Assembly (NCBI RefSeq): GCF_023073715.1
Contig: NZ_JADPKA010000063.1
Span: 1 to 64,000, forward strand
Reading direction: 5' to 3'
Length of the DNA stretch: 64,000 nt
Source of the DNA: Bradyrhizobium sp. 164
GTDB lineage: Bacteria; Pseudomonadota; Alphaproteobacteria; Rhizobiales; Xanthobacteraceae
Shown here: positions 31,684 through 39,899 of the stretch, one piece after another
Numbering within the stretch: position 1 is the first letter of the stretch
Layout: every line of letters begins with the position of its first letter
Notes under the pieces: generated by a model
What the model was told of the DNA's origin: nothing
Databases searched by the model: none
Seen by the model: the letters and a program-made list of their open reading frames with translations, nothing else
Made by a program: the position numbers and the translations under genes

Positions 31684-32574
31684 ATGATGAAGATCGACAA
31701 GACCCCGGTGCCCCTGATCGTCCCTGACACGGACGACCCGCGCCTGACCCAGAGCGTGACCGGGACTGACCAGACTGGCGCCAGGGTCGAGATCAAGGTG
31801 CCGATGGAGCGGCCACTGACGCTCTACCTGAATTCGCAGGAGATCGTCACCATGATGACGATCGGCGACTATCCGGAATATCTGGCGCTCGGCTACCTGC
31901 TGAACCAGAACATGCTGAAATACAATGACGAGGTCACTGAGGTCGAATACGACGACGACCTGCAGGTAGTCGTGGTGCGCACCTCACATCACACCAATTT
32001 CGAGGCCAAGCTGAAGAAGCGCACGCAGACCTCGGGCTGCGCGCAGGGCACAGCTTTCGGCGACCTGCTGGAAGCGGTCGAGAGCGTCGCACTGCCGAAG
32101 GCAGAGCTGCGCACCTCGTGGCTGTACCAGATGACCCAGACCATCAACACCATGCCCTCGCTCTATCTGGAGGCCGGCGCAATCCATGGCTGCGTGCTGT
32201 GCAAGGAGGGCACCCCGCTCTGCTACACCGAGGACGTCGGCCGCCACAATGCGGTCGACAAGATCGCGGGCTGGATGTACCGCCACGGCGTCGATGCCTC
32301 CGACAAGATCCTCTACACCACGGGACGCCTCACCTCGGAGATGGTGATCAAGACCGTGCGGATGGGGATTCCGATCCTGGTGTCGCGCTCCGGCTTCACC
32401 GCCTGGGGCGTCGATCTCGCAAGACAGGTCGGGCTGACGCTGGTCGGGCGCACGCGCGGAAAACGCTTTATCGCACTCGCGGGCGAGGACCGCATCGTCT
32501 ACGACCAGAATCTCGCTTACGTCGAGGAGGAATCGGCCAAGCACAAGCGCAAGGGTGAAGGTGGTGACGACTAG
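31684..32574 (+). CDS. fdhD: FdhD, formate dehydrogenase accessory sulfurtransferase
   Basis: FdhD passes sulfur from a cysteine desulfurase to the Mo-bis-guanine-dinucleotide cofactor of formate dehydrogenase. The family core is present: MERPLTLYLNSQEIVTMMTIGDYPEYLALGYLLNQ, EDVGRHNAVDKIAGWM, ILYTTGRLTSEMVIKTVRMGIPILVSRSGFT. The usual CxxC sulfur-handling site (Cys121/124 in E. coli) is reduced to SGCAQG with one cysteine, Cys119. Other cysteines lie in HGCVLCKEG. Length 296 aa. The end overlaps mobA, so the two are co-translated. It is divergent from mobB. Confidence 0.92.
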   Translation: MMKIDKTPVPLIVPDTDDPRLTQSVTGTDQTGARVEIKVPMERPLTLYLNSQEIVTMMTIGDYPEYLALGYLLNQNMLKYNDEVTEVEYDDDLQVVVVRTSHHTNFEAKLKKRTQTSGCAQGTAFGDLLEAVESVALPKAELRTSWLYQMTQTINTMPSLYLEAGAIHGCVLCKEGTPLCYTEDVGRHNAVDKIAGWMYRHGVDASDKILYTTGRLTSEMVIKTVRMGIPILVSRSGFTAWGVDLARQVGLTLVGRTRGKRFIALAGEDRIVYDQNLAYVEEESAKHKRKGEGGDD

Positions 32575-33211
32575 GATTCCGGCGACGAGTGTTCCGCCGA
32601 CTGTTGGCGTGCTGCTCGCCGGCGGTCTCGCCCGGCGCATGGGCGGGGGTGACAAGCCAATGCGCAGCATCGGCGGCTGCACCATCCTGGAGCGTGTGAT
32701 CGCGCGCCTTGCACCCCAATGCAACGGGATGATCCTCAATGCCAACGGCGATCCCGCGCGCTTCGCCGCGTTCGGCTTGCAGGTGGTCGCCGACGACGTG
32801 CCCGGCTTTCCCGGCCCGCTGGCCGGCATCCTCGCGGCGCTCGACTGGACCGCGGCGAACCGGCCGAACATCGAGTGGGTGCTCAGCGCCGCGGGCGACT
32901 GCCCGTTCCTGCCGCGCGATCTGGTCACCCGCCTGCATGAGGCGCGCGCGCGCGAGCACGCGCAGCTCGCGGTCGCGGCATCAGGCGATCAGTCGCATCC
33001 GGTGATCGGTCTGTGGCGCGTGGACATGCGTGAGGAGCTACGCCACGCGCTCGTGGTCGAGGACCTCCGCAAGATCGACCGCTGGACCGCGCGCTATCCG
33101 CTGGCGACGGTGAGATGGCCGACCGAGCCGCTCGACCCGTTCTTCAATGCCAATACTGTCGAGGACATCGCCGAGGCCGAGCGGCTGGCGGCGCTGGATG
33201 AGGCGTCCTAG
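32555..33211 (+). CDS. mobA: MobA, molybdenum cofactor guanylyltransferase
   Basis: MobA transfers GMP from GTP to Mo-molybdopterin. The nucleotide-binding start is GVLLAGGLARRMGGGDKPM, with the consensus LAGGxxxRMGxxxK. Further motifs are PGPLAGILAALDW, AAGDCPFLPRDLV and PFFNANTVEDIAEAE. The GTG start at 32555 overlaps fdhD by 20 bases. Length 218 aa. It is convergent with the large MoeA-PBP gene. Confidence 0.93.
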   Translation: MKVVTTRIPATSVPPTVGVLLAGGLARRMGGGDKPMRSIGGCTILERVIARLAPQCNGMILNANGDPARFAAFGLQVVADDVPGFPGPLAGILAALDWTAANRPNIEWVLSAAGDCPFLPRDLVTRLHEARAREHAQLAVAASGDQSHPVIGLWRVDMREELRHALVVEDLRKIDRWTARYPLATVRWPTEPLDPFFNANTVEDIAEAERLAALDEAS

Positions 33212-33243
33212 CGCGCTTACGACGTGGCCGCATGCGGGGCCGT

Positions 33244-35205
33244 TCACGCAGGCCGAAATCCGGCGCGCTCCAGCGCCGCGCGCGCCTCATGCGAGCCGAG
33301 CGCATCGAGAAAGGCCTGCACTGCCGGCCGGTCTTTGCGCGCCGTCACCAGCGCGAAATCATAATGCTCCTCCGCGAGCGGAATGAAATCGAGGCCGCCC
33401 GCATGGGCGACCGGCGCAATGGTCATGCCCCAGTCGGCGCGGTGCTGGGCGACGGCGGCGGCCACTGCATTATGCGAGCGCGGCTGGTTCCAATAGCCCT
33501 CCGGGCGGGCGCCGCCGAGCAGCCGATCGATCAGGATGCGCGTGCCGGCGCCCTGATTGCGGTTGACCATGATGCAGGCGGGATCAGAGATCGCAGCCGC
33601 GACCGCCTCCTTCGCACTGAGGTCTTCGAAACGCTTGTCGCCTTTGCGGAAGACGATGCCCTGCATCCGCCGCCAGCCCGGAACGAGCTCAAGCCCTTCG
33701 ACGAGATAGGGCGAGTTGTAGGTCTCGCTTCTGTCGTCGAACAGATGGATCGGCGCGAGATCGCATTCCCCGCGCCGCGCCGCCGCGAGCCCGCCGAGAC
33801 TGCCGACGGCGATCGAGCGGACGGAAAGACCGGCATGCGCGAGCTGTGCCGTGACGAGATCGAGGCCGGTGCAATGGCTGCCGACGATGACGAGATCCGG
33901 CACGCGCACATGCGGCGTGAACAGGGTTACCTCGGCTTCGGTCCCGGCCGGCATCTGGTCGGCGAGCGCGTGGATGCGCAAAAAGCCGTCGGCCTGCGCG
34001 AATGACGTGATCGCACCAGACCCCTTGCCGGAGGGATAGGCGATCAGGCCGCCGCGCCCCTCGACCAGCGAGACCATGACGAATTCGGTGCGGCCGAGCT
34101 CCGAGGCGATGCGGACCGGCACGGTCGCGCTGACCTTGGCATCGGAGCGCGGCGGCAGCCCGGCCATCCTGCGCAGCACCGGCACGATCATGTCGTGGAA
34201 GGTGAACATCGCCGAGGTCGGAAAGCCCGGCAGGATCACCACCGGCTTGCCGTCGCACACCGCAAGGCACAGCGGCTTGCCGGGCTTGAGCGCCACGCCA
34301 TGCGCGATGATTCCGGGCTGGCCGAGCCGGCCGATGATGCGATGGGACAGGTCGCCCGCGCCTTTCGACGTGCCGCCCGACAGCACCAGCATGTCGGCAT
34401 CCGCCAGCGCGCGGCGCATGGCGGCTTCGAGCTTGGCTTCATCGTCGGGAATGGCGCCGAGGAAGACCGCTTGGCCGCCATTCTCGTCGATCGCAGCAGT
34501 GACGATCGCACCATTGGTGTCGTAGATCTCGGCGGGCGCGAGCAGCTCTCCTGGCTGCACCAATTCGTCGCCGGTGGAGATGACGGCCACAAGCGGCTTG
34601 CGCGCGACATTCACCTCGGCGACGCCGCAAGCGGCCAGCATGCCGATCTCGCGCGAACCGATGATCGTCCCCGCACGCAGCAGCGCTTCGCCGCGCGCGA
34701 TGTCGGATCCGGCATAGGCGACGAATTGCCCGGGAGACGTGGCGCGACGGACCTCGATCGCGTCCGATCCTGCCGGCTGGGTGTGCTCGACCATGACGAC
34801 AGCGTCGGCGCCGCGGGGCAGCGGACCGCCGGTGGCGATCGCCGTTGCGGACCCAGCCGCCACTTGCAGCGTCGGGGCCGTGCCGCAGTGGATGGCTTCA
34901 TCATTGAGCCAGAGACGAACGGGTGCACCTTCCCCTGCCGCAACGACATCGGCGGAGCGGACGGCAAAACCGTCGACATTGGAGCGGTCGAACGGCGGAA
35001 CGTCGATCGGTGCCGTGACGTCTTCGGCGAGCGCCGCACCGAGTGCATCGGCGAGCCTGCACGGTGCACTCGGAATCGACCGCGGGAACAGCGCCGCCTC
35101 GAAACGTCCCAGCGCTTCCTCGCGCGACAGGATCTTGAGGAATTGCTCCTGTTCGAGCGCGCTGCGCTCTTGCGATCGCGGAATCATCGTCATGCCGGAA
35201 CCCAT
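33244..35205 (-). CDS. MoeA-like protein fused to a periplasmic-binding-type domain, 653 aa
   Basis: Residues about 1-410 are MoeA-like: VPPFDRSNVDGFAVRSADV, PGQFVAYAGSDIARGEALLRAG, AVISTGDELVQPGELL, DMLVLSGGTSKGAGDLSH and VILPGFPTSAMFTFH. Residues about 430-650 are a PBP-like domain (PF12727 type): VGSHCTGLDLVTAQLAHAG, DLAPIHLFDDRSETYN, NRNQGAGTRILIDRLLGG. It resembles a ModA/TupA fold without an export signal, and in other bacteria is fused to MoeA and thought to sense molybdate or tungstate. The start lies two bases from the stop of the next MoeA-like gene upstream. It belongs to the tupA unit. Confidence 0.9.
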   Translation of the reverse strand: MGSGMTMIPRSQERSALEQEQFLKILSREEALGRFEAALFPRSIPSAPCRLADALGAALAEDVTAPIDVPPFDRSNVDGFAVRSADVVAAGEGAPVRLWLNDEAIHCGTAPTLQVAAGSATAIATGGPLPRGADAVVMVEHTQPAGSDAIEVRRATSPGQFVAYAGSDIARGEALLRAGTIIGSREIGMLAACGVAEVNVARKPLVAVISTGDELVQPGELLAPAEIYDTNGAIVTAAIDENGGQAVFLGAIPDDEAKLEAAMRRALADADMLVLSGGTSKGAGDLSHRIIGRLGQPGIIAHGVALKPGKPLCLAVCDGKPVVILPGFPTSAMFTFHDMIVPVLRRMAGLPPRSDAKVSATVPVRIASELGRTEFVMVSLVEGRGGLIAYPSGKGSGAITSFAQADGFLRIHALADQMPAGTEAEVTLFTPHVRVPDLVIVGSHCTGLDLVTAQLAHAGLSVRSIAVGSLGGLAAARRGECDLAPIHLFDDRSETYNSPYLVEGLELVPGWRRMQGIVFRKGDKRFEDLSAKEAVAAAISDPACIMVNRNQGAGTRILIDRLLGGARPEGYWNQPRSHNAVAAAVAQHRADWGMTIAPVAHAGGLDFIPLAEEHYDFALVTARKDRPAVQAFLDALGSHEARAALERAGFRPA

Positions 35206-35206
35206 A

Positions 35207-36313
35207 TCATTCCCGCATCAGATAGGCACCGACCGGCGTGCCCGCCGCAAATCCCTCGTGGCTGGCGGGGACGAGCAGCCATGCATCGGCGCGCACGATG
35301 GCCTGGAGCGGCCATTCGCCCACGGCAAGCGGCATCCACGCATGATGTTCCTCGACCAGCAGGGCCATTTCTGCGATGCCCACACCGGATGCAATCTTGC
35401 GTGCGAGCGGCAAGGTCAGCTGTCGGCGTGGCCGGCGCGCCGACAAGTGATCGATGAGCGGCAGCACGAGCGCGAGCCAGGCCGCGAGCGCATGATCGGG
35501 CGAGCCGGGCAAGGCGACAATCGGAACCTTTTCGAGCCGGCCGACCGCAGCGGTGCGTCCAGGCTGGAGCGCAAGGCCATGGGCAAGCACCTCGCCACGC
35601 TGGGCCAGCGCCGCGACAGCTGCATCCCCACGGCCGACGCCACTGCCGCCGACTGTCAGCAGCAGATCGCAGGAGGAAGCGTCGAGCGTCTCGGCAATCG
35701 ATGCTCCGTCGCGCGCGCCGGCCTCACACGTCTTCACCTCCAGCCCCGACGCGCGCGCGATCCCGGCGATCATCTGCGCCGTTGCCGTTGCGCCGGGCAC
35801 GTTGACGATGCGCAGCCGCGGCCGCCGCACGCTGAACTTTTCCAGATGCGTGACGCGCGCGATCAGCAGATCGGCCGCGCCGATCGGATAGCCCTCGGCG
35901 CCGGCGGGCGTGTGCGCTGCGACGTCGCTTCCCGCCCGCCTGACGCCCTGCCCCGGCACGGCCTCGGCCAACACCTGCGCGAGCGGACCTGACAGCTCGA
36001 CCGCACCGGCGTCGAGCACGCAGTCGCATCCCTCCGGCATCGCCTCACCGGCATCGACCCATGCAGGAGCCATCGCCAGTGGCAGCGGCGAATACGCGGA
36101 CGCACCGACGAGATCATTGGCGGAGAGCGCCCAACCGTCTGCGGCGGCAATGTCGCGCGGGGGATAGGCGGCAAGCAGCGGAGCGCCCACCGCGACGCAG
36201 CCGCTCGCTTCCGCCAGCGGCAACTCCATCGGCGCGACAGGATCGACGCCTCGCAGCAACGCGGCGAGCGCAGCGTCGAGCGGCGTGAGCGAGGACGGCA
36301 GGCGCTGAATCAT
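35207..36313 (-). CDS. divergent MoeA-like protein, 368 aa
   Basis: This gene keeps the overall MoeA plan but is shorter and degenerate. There is PPRDIAAADGWALSANDLV in place of PPFxxSAMDGYA, then GQGVRRAGSDVAAHTPAG, LLLTVGGSGVGRGDAAV and VALPGSPDHALAAWLALVLP. The substitution of the usual S-x-x-D-G-Y-A may change substrate handling. It is probably a partner of the MoeA-PBP fusion encoded right after it. Start ATG 36313; the frame is open upstream only through non-ATG codons and MHGPS at 36334. It follows tupA by 54 bases. Confidence 0.82.
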   Translation of the reverse strand: MIQRLPSSLTPLDAALAALLRGVDPVAPMELPLAEASGCVAVGAPLLAAYPPRDIAAADGWALSANDLVGASAYSPLPLAMAPAWVDAGEAMPEGCDCVLDAGAVELSGPLAQVLAEAVPGQGVRRAGSDVAAHTPAGAEGYPIGAADLLIARVTHLEKFSVRRPRLRIVNVPGATATAQMIAGIARASGLEVKTCEAGARDGASIAETLDASSCDLLLTVGGSGVGRGDAAVAALAQRGEVLAHGLALQPGRTAAVGRLEKVPIVALPGSPDHALAAWLALVLPLIDHLSARRPRRQLTLPLARKIASGVGIAEMALLVEEHHAWMPLAVGEWPLQAIVRADAWLLVPASHEGFAAGTPVGAYLMRE

Positions 36314-36367
36314 GCGCCATGATGGACCATGCATCGCCCGGTTTGGCAACCGCCAGTGCTACGGACA

Positions 36368-37201
36368 TTACCCGCCGGACCTGTCCGAATTGGGGAAGAA
36401 CAGCTGCTGCCCGTCGATCTTGTAGCCGGCGATCGCGGTCTGCCCCTCCGGCGAGGTCAGCCAGTCGATGAAGGTCTGCGCGAGGTCCTTCTTCACGTTC
36501 GGAAACTTGTCGGGGTTCACCAGCATCACGCCGTACTGATTGAGCAGTCGCCTGTCGCCTTCGACGACGATACCGAGATCGCCGCGATCCCTGAACGAGA
36601 TCCAGCTGCCGCGGTCCGACAGCGCATAGGCGTTCGCGGCGCGCGCGGCCTCGAGGGCTGCCTTCATGCCGGGCCCGGCCTCGCGATACCAGGCGCCCTT
36701 GGCGCTCGCGATGTCGATGCCGGCGACGATCCAGAGCGCGAGCTCCGCGGCATGGGTGCCCGAGCGGTCACCGCGCGTCATGAACGGCGTCCCCTTGGCT
36801 TCGATCGCCTTCAGCGCGGTCGCGATGTCTTTGCCCTTCACGCCCGCGGGATCGCTCTTCGGCCCGATCAGCACATAATCGCTGTACATCACGTCGAGGC
36901 GCTTCACGCCAAAACCGTCGGCGACGAATTTCTCCTCCTGCGGTCGCGCATGCATCAGCACGACGTCGACTTCGCCCCTTCGCGCCCCCTCGAGTACTTC
37001 ATCGGCGCGCCGCACGATCACCGTCACGTCGATGCCGGTCTTCGCGCGGAAGATCGGCAGCAGATAATCGAGCAGGCCGGACTCCTGCGTCGCCGTCGTC
37101 GACGCGAGGACGATGCCGCGCTCCTCAGCGGATGACGCCGCAACGCCCGCGGCAAGGCCGCAGAGAAGTGCGAATGCAACGGACAGGCGGCGGACGGCCA
37201 T
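36368..37201 (-). CDS. TupA-type tungstate/molybdate-binding periplasmic protein
   Basis: A signal peptide (about 1-25, ending SSA) is followed by the TupA pattern: IVLASTTATQESGLLDYLLPIFRAKTGIDVTVI, EVDVVLMHARPQEEKFVADGFGVKR, VMYSDYVLIGPKSDPAGVKG and FMTRGDRSGTHAAELALW. The TTATQESGLLD and RGDRSGTH segments form the oxyanion site of this family. Permease and ATPase genes (tupB, tupC) are not nearby. It is upstream of and in line with two MoeA-like genes, which suggests tungsten or molybdenum supply for the formate dehydrogenase. Confidence 0.87.
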   Translation of the reverse strand: MAVRRLSVAFALLCGLAAGVAASSAEERGIVLASTTATQESGLLDYLLPIFRAKTGIDVTVIVRRADEVLEGARRGEVDVVLMHARPQEEKFVADGFGVKRLDVMYSDYVLIGPKSDPAGVKGKDIATALKAIEAKGTPFMTRGDRSGTHAAELALWIVAGIDIASAKGAWYREAGPGMKAALEAARAANAYALSDRGSWISFRDRGDLGIVVEGDRRLLNQYGVMLVNPDKFPNVKKDLAQTFIDWLTSPEGQTAIAGYKIDGQQLFFPNSDRSGG

Positions 37202-37578
37202 GATCGGGTTCCCATTGGCTTGACGGGATCATGATGATGATCGATTGCGCCGCACTCGTGACGCATCGGGGCTCCTTGCGCTCTGCGCCGGCCAGACCGA
37301 TTGCGGCATCGCCCGCGCGCGGCGGCGGCGCGCTCGACCTCGCGATGCGGCAGCGTAGCTATTTCCGCCCCGCCATGCAGGCCCTGCCCGGCTGCTCGGC
37401 GAAGGGCGGCCGCGCCAGCGTGCCAAGGAGCCCACCGGCTACGACCCTTCGCCGGCCCGACGGAGCCGCTTCGCCGCCTGACATTGACGCCCGCCCCCAA
37501 ATAGTTGCAAAAGAAACCAATTCAGCCGGGCATACCCGGGCAACACCGGCCAACGAGCCGGATCAGGGGAGGAGAACC
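37202..37578. other. divergent promoter region tupA / binding-protein gene
   Basis: About 375 bases separate two divergent genes. On the minus strand a short frame starts at ATG 37266 behind AAGGAG and reads MRHECGAIDHHHDPVKPMG before running into tupA. It may be a leader peptide. No Moco riboswitch was recognised. A Shine-Dalgarno GGGGAGGAG precedes the plus-strand gene. Confidence 0.4.
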
Positions 37579-38808
37579 ATGAATCCAATCAGGTTTGGAC
37601 TGCCGGTCGCGGCCGCCTTCGCCGCGACGTTCTCGGCGGCGGCGCTGCTGCCGGATGCCGCAATGGCGCAGGTGTCCGACGACGTCGTCAAGATCGGCGT
37701 GCTCACCGACATGAACGGGCCGGCCTCGGCACCGACCGGCCAGGGCTCGGTGACGGCGGCGCAGATGGCGATCGACGATTTCGGCGGCACCGTGCTCGGC
37801 AAGCCGATCAGCGTCGTGATCGGCGACCACCAGCTCAAGGCCGACATCGGCGGCACGATCGCGCGGCGCTGGTACGACGTCGACCAGGTCGATCTGATCG
37901 TCGACGTGCCGGTCTCCGCGGTCGGGCTCGCGGTGCAGAACGTCGCCAACGAGAAGAAGCGGCTGTTCATCACCCACTCCACGGGCACCGCGGATTTCCA
38001 CGGCAAGTTCTGCTCTCCTTATGCGATCCAATGGGTGTTCGACACCCGCGCCCTCGCGGTCGGCACAGCGGATGCGGTGGTCAAGCGCGGCGGCGACAGC
38101 TGGTTCTTCATTACCGACGACTACGCCTTCGGCCATTCGCTGGAGCGCGACGCTTCCGCCGTCGTCACCGCCAATGGCGGCAAGGTGCTGGGCTCGGTCC
38201 GGCCCCCGCTGGCGACGCCCGACCTCTCCTCCTTCGTGCTGCAGGCGCAGGCCTCCAAGGCCAAGATCATCGGCATTGCCGCCGGCCCCCCCAACAACAT
38301 GAACGAGATCAAGACCGGCTCGGAGTTCGGCGTGTTCAAGGGCGGCCAGCAGATGGCGGCGCTGCTGGCGCTGATCACCGACATCCACGGCCTCGGCCTG
38401 CAGGCTGCGCAGGGCCTGCTCCTGACGACGTCGTTCTATTGGGACATGGACGACAAAACCCGCGAATGGTCGAAGCGGTATTTCGCCAAGATGAACAAGA
38501 TGCCGTCGATGTGGCAGGCCGGGGTCTATTCCAGCGTGATGCACTATCTCAACGCGATCAAGGAAACCGGCACAGACGATCCGCTCAAGGTCGCCGCAAA
38601 AATGCGCGAGAAGCCGATCGAAGATTTCTTCGCCCGCAACGGCCGCTTGCGCGAGGACAATCTGATGGTGCACGACCTCTGGCTGGTGCAGGTGAAGACG
38701 CCGGAGGAGAGCAAATATCCCTGGGACTATTACAAGATCCTCACGACCATTTCCGGCGACAAGGCGTTCGGGCCGCCGGACCCGGCGTGTCCGCTGGTGA
38801 AGAAGTGA
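37579..38808 (+). CDS. ABC transporter substrate-binding protein, LivK-like, 409 aa
   Basis: This is a periplasmic binding protein of the branched-chain amino acid/urea/amide type (Peripla_BP_6). The signal peptide ends near residue 32 (DAAMAQ). Features are VVKIGVLTDMNGPASAPTGQGSVTAAQMAIDDF, ADIGGTIARRWYDVDQVDLIVDVPVSA and DSWFFITDDYAFGHSLERDA. The start ATG 37579 has GGGGAGGAG immediately upstream; the open frame before it is not coding. No permease or ATPase genes follow, so it is an orphan component. The ligand is unknown, possibly an aromatic acid or amide. Confidence 0.9.
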   Translation: MNPIRFGLPVAAAFAATFSAAALLPDAAMAQVSDDVVKIGVLTDMNGPASAPTGQGSVTAAQMAIDDFGGTVLGKPISVVIGDHQLKADIGGTIARRWYDVDQVDLIVDVPVSAVGLAVQNVANEKKRLFITHSTGTADFHGKFCSPYAIQWVFDTRALAVGTADAVVKRGGDSWFFITDDYAFGHSLERDASAVVTANGGKVLGSVRPPLATPDLSSFVLQAQASKAKIIGIAAGPPNNMNEIKTGSEFGVFKGGQQMAALLALITDIHGLGLQAAQGLLLTTSFYWDMDDKTREWSKRYFAKMNKMPSMWQAGVYSSVMHYLNAIKETGTDDPLKVAAKMREKPIEDFFARNGRLREDNLMVHDLWLVQVKTPEESKYPWDYYKILTTISGDKAFGPPDPACPLVKK

Positions 38809-38834
38809 CGATCGCCTAAAGCGATCGTCACTTC
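38802..38834. terminator. bidirectional terminator with 14-bp perfect stem
   Basis: GAAGTGACGATCGC (38802-38815) and its exact inverse (38821-38834) flank CTAAA. Both convergent genes end inside it: TGA at 38806-38808 and the reverse stop at 38828-38830. It serves both transcripts. Confidence 0.75.
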
Positions 38835-39793
38835 GCCACGCCGATCTCGCGAAAATACGTCATCACGCCCGGATGGATCAGCTCCGGCTTCGGCGCTGCC
38901 GCGACTGTGTTCGCGGCCGTCGTCTCGCAGGCCTGCGCGAGCTTCTTGCAGAACGTCGCCTCGACGCCGTGCAGCGTCTTGGCGAGGCGATAGGCGACAT
39001 CGTCAGGCAGATCCTCGCGCGTCAGCACAAAACTCCACGAGCCGAGCGAGGCGATCGGCTCCGTCTGCTTCGGATAAGTATTGGCCGGCACGGTGAGCGG
39101 CTTGAGGAACGCATGCTTGGCGCGGATGCGCGCGATCTCGTCCAGCTCAGGCGCAATGAAGCGCGCGCCTGATGCGCTTGATGCCACCGCGGCAAAGCCG
39201 GGCCAGCCGATGCCGGCGCCCCACAGCGCGGCGACGCGGCCGTCTTCGACCATCGCCGGGCCGTCGCCGGCGCGGTCGAGATAGACCGCCTTGAAATCCT
39301 CGTCCTGCTTCAGGCCGAGTCCGTCAAGCACATAGCGCGCCAGGATCGGCAGGCCCGAGCCTTTGGCGCCGAAGGCCACGGGCTGTCCGACCAGATCGTG
39401 AATCGTCTTGTAGGGACTGTCCGCCCGCACCACGAACATGCCAGGGTTGGAATAGATCGCGGTGAGAATCTTCAGCGCCACCTTCGCACGGCCAATGCCG
39501 GCGAAGGCCTCGTAGGCCGGCTCGCCTGCGACCAGCGCGAGATCAAGCTCGCCCTTCTCCAAAAGCGGAATGTTCTCGCTGCTGCCCTTGGTGTTGCGCG
39601 GGACGACGGAAATTTGGGGGTCGGCTGCGTTCATCACCTCGGCGAACGCGTTGCCATAGAGTGGAAAGCCGCCGCCGGGCGTTGCGGTGCCCAAACTGAT
39701 CGTCGTGATCGAAATGGCCGTGCCTCCGGTCTGGGCAGCAGCGGGGCCAAAGAGCAGCGCCGCACTGACGAGGATGAACGTTGCGAATCTCAT
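38828..39793 (-). CDS. TAXI-family TRAP transporter solute-binding protein, 321 aa
   Basis: A signal peptide (1-20, ending GPAAA) is followed by ISLGTATPGGGFPLYGNAFAEVMN, the TAXI-type start (T-A-x-x-G-G), then VVPRNTKGSSENIPLLEKGELDLALVAGEPAYEAF, IYSNPGMFVVRADSPYKTIHDLVGQPVAFGAKGSG. The TAXI class binds small carboxylates such as glutamate or 2-oxoglutarate and delivers them to a fused TRAP permease. No permease gene is present here. The start has GGGAG. It is convergent with the preceding gene and shares its terminator. Confidence 0.9.
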   Translation of the reverse strand: MRFATFILVSAALLFGPAAAQTGGTAISITTISLGTATPGGGFPLYGNAFAEVMNAADPQISVVPRNTKGSSENIPLLEKGELDLALVAGEPAYEAFAGIGRAKVALKILTAIYSNPGMFVVRADSPYKTIHDLVGQPVAFGAKGSGLPILARYVLDGLGLKQDEDFKAVYLDRAGDGPAMVEDGRVAALWGAGIGWPGFAAVASSASGARFIAPELDEIARIRAKHAFLKPLTVPANTYPKQTEPIASLGSWSFVLTREDLPDDVAYRLAKTLHGVEATFCKKLAQACETTAANTVAAAPKPELIHPGVMTYFREIGVAK

Positions 39794-39899
39794 GGTCGCT
39801 CCCGCGGACCTGCGTCAACACCGACTTGCGACGATGTAGGCAGCAGCCGGATTTTGTGAAAGCATGTCGCCCAAAGACAATAAAGCAATGGGAGGCGTG

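Noticed and set aside
29786..37578. Moco riboswitch before the molybdenum genes
   Set aside because: No conserved Moco-RNA pattern could be recognised by eye in the gaps; a covariance search would be needed to exclude it.
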